DNA from: Rhea pennata
Lineage: Eukaryota > Chordata > Aves > Rheiformes > Rheidae
DNA length: 64,000 bases
Direction: 5' to 3'
Assembly (NCBI RefSeq): GCF_028389875.1
Contig: NC_084669.1
Location: 9,323,501-9,387,500, forward strand
This document shows, piece by piece, positions 33,301-43,902 of the stretch. The notes beneath the pieces were generated by a model that saw only the letters and a list, made by a program, of their open reading frames with translations, was not told the origin of the DNA and did no database searches. The stretch's first letter is position 1. Every line of letters begins with the position of its first letter. A program made the position numbers and the translations under genes.

Positions 33301-36300
33301 TTGGTTGGACAACCCATCAGCAAGGGTGGCTGGAAGCTTCCATGTCCTTCTGCTGCTTACCCTGATAGACTCTTTGGTCAAAGGCAGGCAGGCTCCACAG
33401 GCCTGAGGGCTAGGGCTCAGGTAGGATAGTTAAGTTAGGATAGTTAAGTGTACAGGCTCTGAAATTTGTGCCTTATCCTTTCATTAATGTTCCTGCAAGT
33501 AGCTTTGTTAAGCCAGGGAGTTTCCAGCCCTGTCAGGCTCAGGGAACAAAGACGATATTAGGTGGGGACTGAAACCCACTCAGTCTGTGGTAGGTTAGAA
33601 TTCAGGGAAGAAAATGAGAAGGCTCTGCTAGACACTCTTGGAGTTATGTGATTTTTGCTAAAACTGGGGCCATATTGTTTGGACATAAATCTGGAGAAGG
33701 CATCTCCACAGTGTGGAGCCGCTCTCAACAAGATTCCAAGTCTTCGTGGTTGGCAAGAGTAAGGGGGCAGGTGTCAGTTAGTAATACATCCCTGAGCAGC
33801 CCAATGAACATTTAAGAGCAAGGCTAGGTCTGGCAGGAGCAGACTTACTTGGAGGCTGACTCTCTGCTGTTGGAGGTCTCCACATCGTGCTTAGGAGTAG
33901 ATCCATTATCCATTTTCCAAAGTTTGTGATATCCCAGACCCCACAGCACTAGATATTGGAGAGAAGAGTTGATGTAGAACCACCTCTTTTTCAGTTTTAG
34001 CCTAGTACAGCTTCCAGAAGAAAACAGTGCTCCCTTTTGGCTGACTCTTCTGAATTTAGGCTAGCCACTGCAGAGAAAACAAAACGCAGCTGATCCCATT
34101 CAAGGAATTCATTGCGTGACACATGCTTTGAGGTCTTTATGTAAACTTAAGTGTTTGCTGTGAAATGGGAGACAAGCTAATAATTGAAACAGGTTTTACA
34201 GTGAATGAACCACTGCTGAGAAATGCCTACTTTATGACCTTGATGCTGTGCTGGATGTTAAATGACTGCCAGTAGCAAACTCTGTGGTATCTCAGTTAGC
34301 TCTTAGCCCTAATTATCATTTACAGAGGAATCCAAGCTGTATAAATGAGGACTGCAATATAAAGGACTTAAGTAAGATTATTTATGTGACTACATGAATA
34401 ATTCCCCTAGTAATGATGCATTTAAGAGCACAGATACCATGGGAGAAGAAAAGTCAGCATTTGAGATTTTGAATCATTTAAGAGCACACGTTTTAGCTTT
34501 GATGTTTTGGGTTTTGCTGGTTTCCCCCCTGCTGTCCTCTGCCACTCCCCTGAAAAGACACACAGTGAATTGGATTTAATCCTCTTACTGCCCAGGGTTA
34601 TTAAAAAATAATGGATAATTGAAAATAAAGTTATGCTGAAGCCAATAGACATTGGACCATCTGAATACCTGTCATTGTGCTCAGACAACCGTGAGCCTGC
34701 CACTTCAAGAGAGTTTGGCATCAGGGATTGAATTTTCCACAGCTAACTACTTCTTTAGCTTGCAGAGAAGTACATTTGTGCTCTTTCTGTCTTTGGAGCA
34801 ATCCCAGCAGAGGTCCCTTAGGAAGTGAATTTTCCTGTGTTCTGCCAGTTTGAGTGACAATGAAGTGACCCCAAGGGAACCACCCTGAGATCTGACTGAA
34901 AATCTAGCTGAAAAAGTGACACCATAAGATAAAAGTGAGTACTTTTCAGCTGTATCAGCAAGCTGATCAAACTCACCTACAGCCATCCTTTTACTCATGT
35001 TGATACAAAGATAGAGGTGAGGGAAGACCTTTCAGTGGCAACATGTTTTTAAGTAACTTGAAAACAACTCTAGTGGTGCAGGTCCACAGAAATGCAAGCT
35101 AAAGTCATGGCTGTCACAGTCCTGCCCTCCCCTTCCTTCTGCCAGGAGGTCTGGGCCGTTCCTGGGTCCTGCTGTGGATACTGGGATGGGAGAGTGCTCT
35201 GAGTCGCTGTGACTGCAGGCAGTGGGAGGGCCCTGCCCTGTGCCACGTTCCCCCAGTGACTGTACTACTGAGCCATCTTGGTCTTCAAAGGAAATTGTAA
35301 ACCATTCATAGAAGACTGGAGTCAAGAATAAGCCTTCAGGACAACATTTCCCTGGAGACAAGTTGCCCTGGTAAGAGCTAAAGCTGCCTGAAGGATCCCT
35401 GCCTTTTGCTGCCCTCATCTTGTTCTTGCAGCTGGAATCACTTCTGAGGAAGGAGATTCCTGTGACTTCCCTGTCTCCACAAACTCTGCTCCTCTGATGT
35501 CTTCTGTCTCTCTTCAGTCACAATGTATGGACTATGAACATGAGCATAACCCTGCTTTGTCTCTACCTGGCAGACTCCTAGCAGTCTGTGCCTGCTCTCA
35601 CAGGCTTGACCTTATCCCGCCACCATTCCACCAAAATATAATTAACTCCTGTATGGATCCTGGCATTCAACTTAGCCTTCTCCCCATGGGAACACTCAGG
35701 AAACTTCATAAAAAATAACTAAATTTACTAATCCCATTCCCCTCTGGGCACTTTCAGCTTGAAATAAAGTCTTAGTCAGATTTATCTCACTGTGGGATTA
35801 AGTAAACTAAGGGAAATTAAAGTTACTTAAAATCTGAAGGTCTGGTAAAACCTTCTGTGGATTTCATGGGAGGTACTGAAGGCATCATTGCTTGCCACCA
35901 CTTGTCAGCTGTATGTTACCAGCTTAAGTTGCAGTGCTGGAGCAAATGAAGGTGTGAATGCTGTGGTTAGATCAAGTGGTCTTCCTTGATGGTTGACCTG
36001 AGGTAGCTAACTTTGCACTGAGAAAGAAGTACCATAACAACAACAGTGTCTGGACGGTGGACAGTGAAAACTGGGGAGGAGGCTGCTGCCCAGAAGAGGC
36101 TACTAGATAAGAGCTCTCAGTGTAACTTCAGTACTGAGAACTGCCCTCTTCCTATAGCACAAATCCACATGTCCCCTTACTGTAGCTATCTTGGGGGAAG
36201 ATAAGAGACTTATGCTGTAAGAGGAACATATGCACCCTTAAGGTCACCTCTCACAGATAGCCTGTTGTTGGATGTCACAGTTTTGGTCTATGCATATTGG

Positions 36301-39300
36301 CTGTAGCCCTGTGCTCCCTAGGGAAGGGCAGATCGAGGCTTGGATGTATGGGGGCCTCAGGCAGAGCAGGGCAGTCTTTACTCCTGCCACCTACGCTTGA
36401 GGTGATGTGCACCCCTGCCTAACTTAGCCTGTGGTGACCCTAGTGGCCTGTGCCCCTGGGCCACTGTCCCAGTTGCTCCCCCCTGAAAAACCCATTTCTG
36501 GGCACCTGGTCTGCAGAGTGAAACAGCCTTTGTGTGATATTTTGTCAGCTACAAATAATTGAAAAAGGCCTACATAAAGTCCTAATTGTGCGACAGAACA
36601 GGCTCTCCAGTCATCCATCTTCCTATTAAACTTGTGAATTTCAGCTACTCAGCCCAGTTGGAGTTATTTTCCCCTTCCCCTCCTCTTCTTTTAAGCTTCT
36701 ATTTATATTCTCTCAGTTGTCTCTGCCAGAAGATCTCATGTGGATACATTAGGCCTTTTCAAAAGGAAAGTTGGATTACAGCGATTTTTCTCCCCGTAGG
36801 ACACAACAGCTTCATCCTTCATAACAGGGCAATACACTATAACTTCATTATAGATGGCATGAAGCTGGCCTATTTAAGTAGAATACTTAATGACAGTCAG
36901 GAAGGCAGGAGAAATTGAATTCCACTGGTCTATGAGGGAAAAGGGAAACTGCTTTTGGTATTTACCAAAGATGACTTGACTCTTGAACTCTCACAAGAAA
37001 ATAAAAAAAAAAAAAGATGCAACAGACACAGATGAGATCTGTTACCCAGGAGTTACTTCTACTTTGGCAGGTAGTTTGAAATATCCTGAGAGTTAATAGC
37101 AGACAGGGGGGCTGGGAAAGAAACCAGTAGTTAGTCTCCACTGAAACAAATTCCATTTTACTGGTGCTCTCCTGTATGGGCCACAGGTTCTTTTTTTTTA
37201 TTATTGCTTTTCCACTTCTGCAATACTGACCTCAGAAGTGTGCTCTGCTTATTGACTTTGGCTGGGTAGAAGTAGTTTAGGCCTAAAGAAAAACGCAGGA
37301 CTAAAAAAATCTCCTCTTTGGGAAAAAGCCAGAATAAACAGCCTTCTGTGAGCTCACAGCTGACATCAAACCACAGTTTGTGGTGATGATGAGGCAGGCT
37401 TAAAAAAACCCCAAGATGTATAAATTGATGTTTTCCCATATTTTGGAACAACTAACTTTTCCTCTTGCCTAGTAAGTTTTAGTGGTGCTGAAAGATGCAA
37501 GAGTTCAGCTCTACCGAGGCAAGTCCTCCACTGAGAGCTTGACAGCCCACAAGATTTTTTTTGTGCCAACCTAGGAACAATATTACTCAACATTGTTTCT
37601 CTTGAAGAATCCATGTGGATGAAGCTCAGCTGACAGCCATGATTTTCTATCCCATCCCCTCAAAAAGTAGGACCATGACTATTTATGCACCTTCATCAAA
37701 AACTCTTAGGAGGCTGATGGCCATCTGCTGTGGCTACTGTGGGTGTTATATGATGAAATATAGTGTATTGGTACCAAAGGAGTTCTTCTGGTTTGAGGGT
37801 CCCCAACACTGAGCTTCAAAGGGAGTGGAACAACAAATGCTTTCTACTTCTTTAACTAGCATTGAACACTGTCAAGGGAAGGCTAAGGAGCTTCTTGGAG
37901 CTGGGGGAAGAAGGTCTGAAGTTGAAAACAAGTGTAAGGAAAGAACAACTCCAGGACGAACAAATGCTCAGGTTGTTGAGTGCATGGTTGTGCCAGCATG
38001 TATCACACTTTGGCCAGAAATAGCTACCCTATCCAACAGGGGAGAGAAAATAATTCGTGCTATTAGAGCTCCCAGTAATTCGTCCTGGAAGCAGTTCCGT
38101 TTGACAACTGAAAAAGAAATGTCAAAGAATGGGATGCCAAGAGAAGCTCATCAAAAAGACATCTGGTCCTGCTGTCCTCAATAGGAAATTCCCCCCTTCC
38201 TCTAGCCACCCTTTTCCCAGCCACAATCTTTTGAAACAGTTAGTTAATGTCTGAGAGAATCCAAAATATTGCTGGAATGTATCAGCAATGAAGCTTTTGT
38301 ATAGCTGAGCAGCTAAACAGCTCTGGTTTTGTTTGCGTTAGGGCTGATTATCTTGCCTTTCATTGGTGAAAGTCAGAAGTAGCTGGACAGCAGTCAGTGG
38401 AACAATACCAGCACAAGGCCAGTTTAAGCTGTAAAAGAATGTGTCCCTCTCTTTTACATGAAGCACTTCACAAGGAAGCAATAAGACTTCAAAAAGAACA
38501 GCATAGGATGCTTGCTAATCTTCTGAAATGAAGAATGCATGTCCTGTTTTCCAACAAAGTTCTCATCCTTCTTCTACTGAGAGCTGCCTACCTTTCCCTG
38601 CAACAACCATGCTACCATAGACAGTGACCCATCTGCTGCTCTGCTTCTTCTAACCCTTTCTTCATTGACTTAGCCCTGGCAGGCTCCCAGGTCCTTCCTG
38701 GAATCAGAGAATAGTTTGGTCTTCTATAAAGCACTAGTTATCTCTGGGGAAAAAGTTTCATTACCGTTCATGCTCCTGAATGGGTAGCCTGGGATTCTTA
38801 GAACTGTTCTGCAGTAAGTCACATGGCAATGTAATTTATTACAGCTTGTTTCATAAAACTGTGTTCCAGGAGTCTGGGTGGCTAAGGGTTTTGTAATGAG
38901 GTGTAGAGTCTCTAATCATGTGAATCAAGACAAAGTTAGCAGAGTCCAGCAGAGCTATTCAGAACTCCCCGAGGAGTAAGTGGAAGCCTCAGTTCAATTC
39001 CCCAGCACCAACTATCCCCTCAACCTGCCAAAAAGAAATTCCAGAACACAGGCAGGATTCAGTGGATCAGGGTCAAAGACATTGATGGGAGCCCCATAAA
39101 TGTACTGAATGTCTTGTCTGTGTCAGCTCTTTGCTCCTGACTAGATGGGGGATCAAGGAGGACCATCAACAAGACAACTGAGCTTGCAGTTGTTGAAAGT
39201 GGCAGTCCCTCTTACTTAGTCATGGTTGTGTGGTTCCATCTGCTTGCCTGGACCTGCTGTAATGCTCATATAGTCTCTTTCTTCCTTTCAGATGTAGATG

Positions 39301-42300
39301 CTTACCATTTACCTGGTACTAGTGCCAGGTTTGTGAGGCAACTCGGTTTTCTAGCCTGAGAGAAGAATCTGCCATTTTAGTTTTCCAGCACTTCAGCATG
39401 AAAGCTGATCCAAGAATTTTGAAAATGATACAAGGAAGGAATCATGTAGCCATAAGCAGGGGGAGGAGAGGAAAAGAGATCTCTGCCTTTCAGATATAGC
39501 AACGTTGTTATGTTTGCTCAGCTCTCCGTAGATCCAGAGTTTTGGTTGCTGTTCAGAAGGATCTGAATATAGACGAAAGTAACAGTACAACATCTCTCTG
39601 TTTGGCAGAAGTCCTGTGTAGAGCCCCTGTACTAGAAGGGAATTGTCCCCCTGCTCAGATTATGCCAGCATTTCAGCCTGGCACTGCAGCCAGGGAGACC
39701 AAAGCGACGATCAGGACATTGCTGTTAGCTTCTCTGTTTCTTAGTGTTTCACAGAACACACCTCAGCTCAAATCTCCACTCAGAACTGCTACAAAACCTA
39801 CCTCCACTCATACCTCTCACATTAATTGGTCTGAAATAGTTTTATGCCTGCTTGAACACTACTATCCACAGGGATGTTACACCCTTATCTAAATAAGTAC
39901 CAGAGCTGGCATTTCAAAGAACAGTGGGGTGCAGACACTGTTGATCCGAGCACTTCTCACTGGCAGCCCTCGTCTGCAGAATCACAAACCACCGTCTTCC
40001 TCCATCTCTCCTCCAGGTGCCTGCACACACAGCCACAGTATTTTGGTATGGCTCTGCATCTTTCAGAAACTTAACCAGGACAAATTAATTTCACAACTGG
40101 CTGAACTTGGTCTTGCTGAAGAAATTCCTGAACAGCTTTGATAAGGACTTGGGGAAGAGGGAAAGGAAAGCCTTGTGAAAGAACAGATTTCCTTGAAGTG
40201 CGGTGGAAATGTCTCCGTTTTGTTCCATTATTCCAAATTTGGAATATTATTCCATTTGGAATATTTTCTATGAGGAAGTGGCAGCTTGCAGGTGCCAAAG
40301 GTAAGTGTAATGGCAAAAATATTAATGAAGCAGTCTGCACCTGCCTGGTTAATATTTAGGAAAAAAAAAAAGATATTTAGCATCATTCTGTGAACAAAAG
40401 AGAGGACCAGGATCATGTTTCTGCACCAGGTATTTAGCAAATCACGTAAACTGTTGAAAAAGTTGGTTTAGGTTTCTAAAATTGTATTTGATCTGCTCCA
40501 CAGCAAGCATAAGTACAAAAATGATAGCATCCAAGGCCAGAGGAGCTGAAGAAGTGGCTCATTAAGGCATCTGATTAACTTGAGACAAAAGCAACCTACC
40601 ACATGGGTTTGAAACCTGCAGCAGGATATTTGAGATCGTTAGCCAAATGGTGATAATCTTACTAGCAATCAGACTGTTTATTAATGCAACATTAACATAT
40701 AGCAATGAAAGAAACATTAAAATTATAATCTGTGCACTCTGATCCTGTGCACTGAAGGACATGATGTCAGTCACAAAAAAAAAAAGGAAGGACTCAAACA
40801 GAATGAGATTGGTCCTCAAGGTTTATCATGAGTCATCACTCATATGCAAGAAAATAGCATGGAGTATATGGACATACATATTGAAATATGTGGTTGCCTG
40901 TTAATTTATTGGCTCCTGAGAAGCTCAGATAGGAAAACCAATAAGCAAATATTTATTCTAGTTGAGCATAATGGTAAGCTTCCAGATTTCAGCACTAACA
41001 TTGGGAATTTTAGCTTCTTGCACTAAGAAGTGTCTGTATATTTCCTAGTTTGATCAAAGCCAGAGAACAACAGTCTGTTTGAAAAAGCAAGTTCCAAAGT
41101 ATTTTAGGGTAGGTAATTCCTTCTGCAAAATGAAGAGGACAAACAGGAAGAATTTGAATTCCCCTGGCATTAGTATTTGTCCCATTGTCACTAACTCAGC
41201 AATTGCCATGGGCCTGGCCAACAGTCTCTGGATTCCGGAGAGTCCTTATTGTAGCAGGAGGGAAGGAAAGGGACATAGCAGGTGAGGTAAGGGCTCTGGA
41301 GTCTGAAGACAGGAATCTCAGGTATCTAAGTTCTTGATCTTTCAGATCATCTTTAACTAGTTTGTTTAATGGCTATTATCCTTAGTTAGCATTTCTGAGT
41401 TCAGAGTGACTACCCACTTCAAGATACATGCACACTGACAAAGTTTGCGAGATCAGGGCCTTCACTGCTAAATTTTGAAAACTAGACCCAAGAACTAGCT
41501 CGGGCTGTAAGAAAAGTATTGCTACATGACAGATCTTATTTTATTTTACCTGTTTCTTCTCTAGTCACTGAAGACTGACATCTGCTTGCTGGATCTGATA
41601 GTTCAGAAATGTGGATTGCCTGTCTTATGTGGTAGTTATGAATTGACCACTGGCTAGGTGAGCGCCAACTTCAGCTGCTACGAGTTGCAAAACTCTTTAT
41701 CAAAACTTCTTCTCATACCAAAAATTTCCATTAGGTGAAAGTCACTTTCTGGTTCCAGCTGGTACACAGATTCTCTCTGAAGTGTCACCCCCTGTCAAGC
41801 ACAGCCTCAGAGGATGGTGAGCAGAAGGGGCACATGGGGACCTGGTGGGTGGCAGAGCAATGCCATTCCAGCTGGGCTGCTCTCTGCAGCTGAACAAACA
41901 TGCCACTTTCTTCCCCTCTGTGCTGAGGGAGCCTGCTTATTGCAATTTTTGGAAAATGTGAAGAGGGCCATATGATGCAAGCTTGATTTCTTCTACACAC
42001 ACTTGTATTTCCCATGGCTGCCTTAGACCACAGGTGTGAATAGTCTGTGTGTTGACAGGTCCAGAAATTAGGATATATGGATTCTGTGGAGCTCTTGTTT
42101 GGCTTTGTCTAACTAACTCTCCTCATCTTCCTGACTCCATGACCCAGCTATTGCACAAAAATGATGATACTCCCCCGCTCTGTCTCACTCAGCTGGATAT
42201 GTGGAAATTAGCATTTGTGAGTACTTCAGGCCCTGTAGATGTGGGCGGATGGCCAAGAGCTTGACTTGCAGAGCAAAGTCAATGTGCAAGGGATTGTGTA

Positions 42301-43589
42301 GTTTGGAAAATCCACTCATCTGCCTTACAGTGTGAGGAGCTGTCTGCAAGAAGAGGCTCATTTCCATCGCACCCAGGCCACACCACCCAGCCTTTACCTT
42401 CTTCCTCTCCTCTCTTAAAACCCCAAGCCAGGCCCAAGCTCCCTTTTACCCAGACTTCAAAGTCTACTAGTCCCTTGAGGATTAAGGCAGTCGGATGAGG
42501 AAGAACCTCAAAACAACGTGACCTCAATGGAACCTCATCCTTCAGTGGAAGGAGGATTAGAGCCTCCCAGGGAGAGCCAGTGGCTACAGAAGATGGCGAA
42601 TATGCTCTAGTGCATGATGCAGAGTTGATTTCTGATTCCTTGTTTTTCAGCTCTTGGGGATGTAACTTGTATTTCTTCTCACAGGAACAGTGAAACTGCC
42701 CTTCTAGATCAGATTCCTAGCGCATCCTCTTGCTACAAAGATCCTGTATGGACATATGTACGTATGGCTTCCCTGTCCTCACAGGCTTAACGTTAATTCC
42801 TAAGAACCTTCTTTAAAATCTGTTTTCTTCTCCTCTATAATTTTTGTATGCATAAACTATTGCAACTTTAGACATTCCTATTACTGATATAAATATTAAA
42901 TTCCTCCTGTAATATCTCCAAAACATTGACCTCAGGTATAGATTTTGCCCTGGGCCTGCCCTGGGCAGGCAGACCAGGTGCCCACCTCTCCACTTGTTAT
43001 TATTTGACACACTTTGGCCATGCTAGCTGTATCTGCTGCAGTGAAAGTCAAGTAAGAAAAATGTTGTTGGGATCCAAAGACAGGGACAGCTTCCTGTGAG
43101 ATCAGCTCTGTCCAAGAAGCAGCTCCTACCAGGAAGCACTTAGCAAGCTACTGCAAAGGGAGAGGGCAAACTGATGAGCTCAGGGTTACAACTGGAAAAT
43201 CCCCAGGGAAGATGGGAGGAGAACCCAACTTTCCTGACTGCCAGCCGCTAGCAGTGCAGGCAGTGGGTCCCTGGCTGGCTCCTGTCTGCAGTCCTAGCAC
43301 AGGGGGCCACTGACACCACACATAAAGCTCTCCTGGGATAACCAAGGCCTTTCTCTCAGGATCCCCAAGGCCCACTGCAACCAGAGCAACCACCTTCACT
43401 CCATCCTAAAGACGGGAAGCAGACAAGGTGCCTCCACAACGGCTGCGGCTCCAGGGAGCAGCAGGGAGCCCATGCCCACACCCTGCCCTCCCTGGGCAGG
43501 GCCTCAAAAGCCACCCCATGGCCTCAGCCCAGGGCTCCGCACACCCGCTCTCCTCCTCCTCCCGCCTGTGTCACCGGCCCTAGGCCCGA
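33301..43589. other. intergenic DNA upstream of AFAP1L2
   Basis: No gene, RNA gene or large repeat could be supported. The sequence is of moderate GC content, with many short unrelated open frames on both strands. Noted items are an 18-bp palindrome at 40229-40246 and a rise in GC from about 43100 toward the CpG island. It probably contains promoter-proximal or enhancer DNA of AFAP1L2 (inference). Confidence 0.6.
40229..40246. repeat. 18-bp perfect palindrome
   Basis: TATTCCAAATTTGGAATA is its own reverse complement. A partial second copy (ATTCCATTTGGAATATT) follows within 20 bases. It has no known role. Confidence 0.88.
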
Positions 43590-43630
43590 CGTTTTCCCTG
43601 GGGACCAGCCGCCAGAGAGGAGCCACCCCC

Positions 43631-43775
43631 ACGGGGCAGGGCGGGGCGGAGCGGGGGGCGGGGCGGAGGAGGGGCAGAGCAGAGGGGGCGGGGCGGAGGG
43701 GGCGGGGCAGAGCAGAGGGGGCGGGGCGGGGCGGGGCGGGGCGGGGCGGGGCAGAGCAGAGGGGGCGGGGCGGGC
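43631..43775. repeat. GC-box array with (GGGGC)n pentamers
   Basis: The 26-base phrase starting GGGGCAGAGCAGAGGG and continuing into GGCGGGGCGG occurs three times, at 43671, 43704 and 43748. Between the second and third copies the pentamer GCGGG is repeated about six times (43721-43750). The strand has many G-runs and could form G-quadruplexes. Confidence 0.92.
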
Positions 43776-43786
43776 CGCGCCGGCGG

Positions 43787-43894
43787 ATGCGGCGCCGCCG
43801 GAGTGAGAGGCTGCAGGACCGCGGAGCAGCGGCGCCGTGTCCCGCGAGCCCCTCGGCAGCCAGCGGGCTGTGGCCGCCCGGCCCCCATGGATAA
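43787..43894 (+). CDS. possible upstream ORF overlapping the AFAP1L2 start
   Basis: A 35-codon frame starts at ATG 43787 (MRRRRSERLQDRG...) and stops at TAA 43892-43894. The stop lies 3 to 5 bases past the AFAP1L2 start codon, in another frame. Its start context is weak (C at -3, C at +4). It exists in the mRNA only if transcription begins upstream of 43787. The protein resembles nothing I know and is probably of regulatory interest only. Confidence 0.35.
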   Translation: MRRRRSERLQDRGAAAPCPASPSAASGLWPPGPHG

Positions 43895-43902
43895 ATACAA
43901 AG
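43887..43902 (+). CDS. AFAP1L2: AFAP1L2 (XB130) first coding exon
   Basis: AFAP1L2 is a cytoplasmic adaptor of the actin-filament-associated protein family. It has two PH domains and tyrosine motifs that link Src-family kinases to PI3K (family knowledge). This exon encodes only M-D-K-Y-K and the first base (G) of the next codon, followed by the donor GTGAGG. Human AFAP1L2 begins M-E-R-Y-K-A with an Ala codon at that junction, which fits. The ATG has C at -3 and G at +4. The call rests on this short match, the phase, the CpG island and the position downstream of ABLIM1 on the same strand. Exon 2 was not found in the window, consistent with a long first intron. Confidence 0.82.

Noticed and set aside
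38699-38722. Possible reverse-strand CR1 end (GAATCAGAGAATAGTTTGG)
   Set aside because: Only about 20 bases resemble the CR1 end and nothing beside them continues the match.
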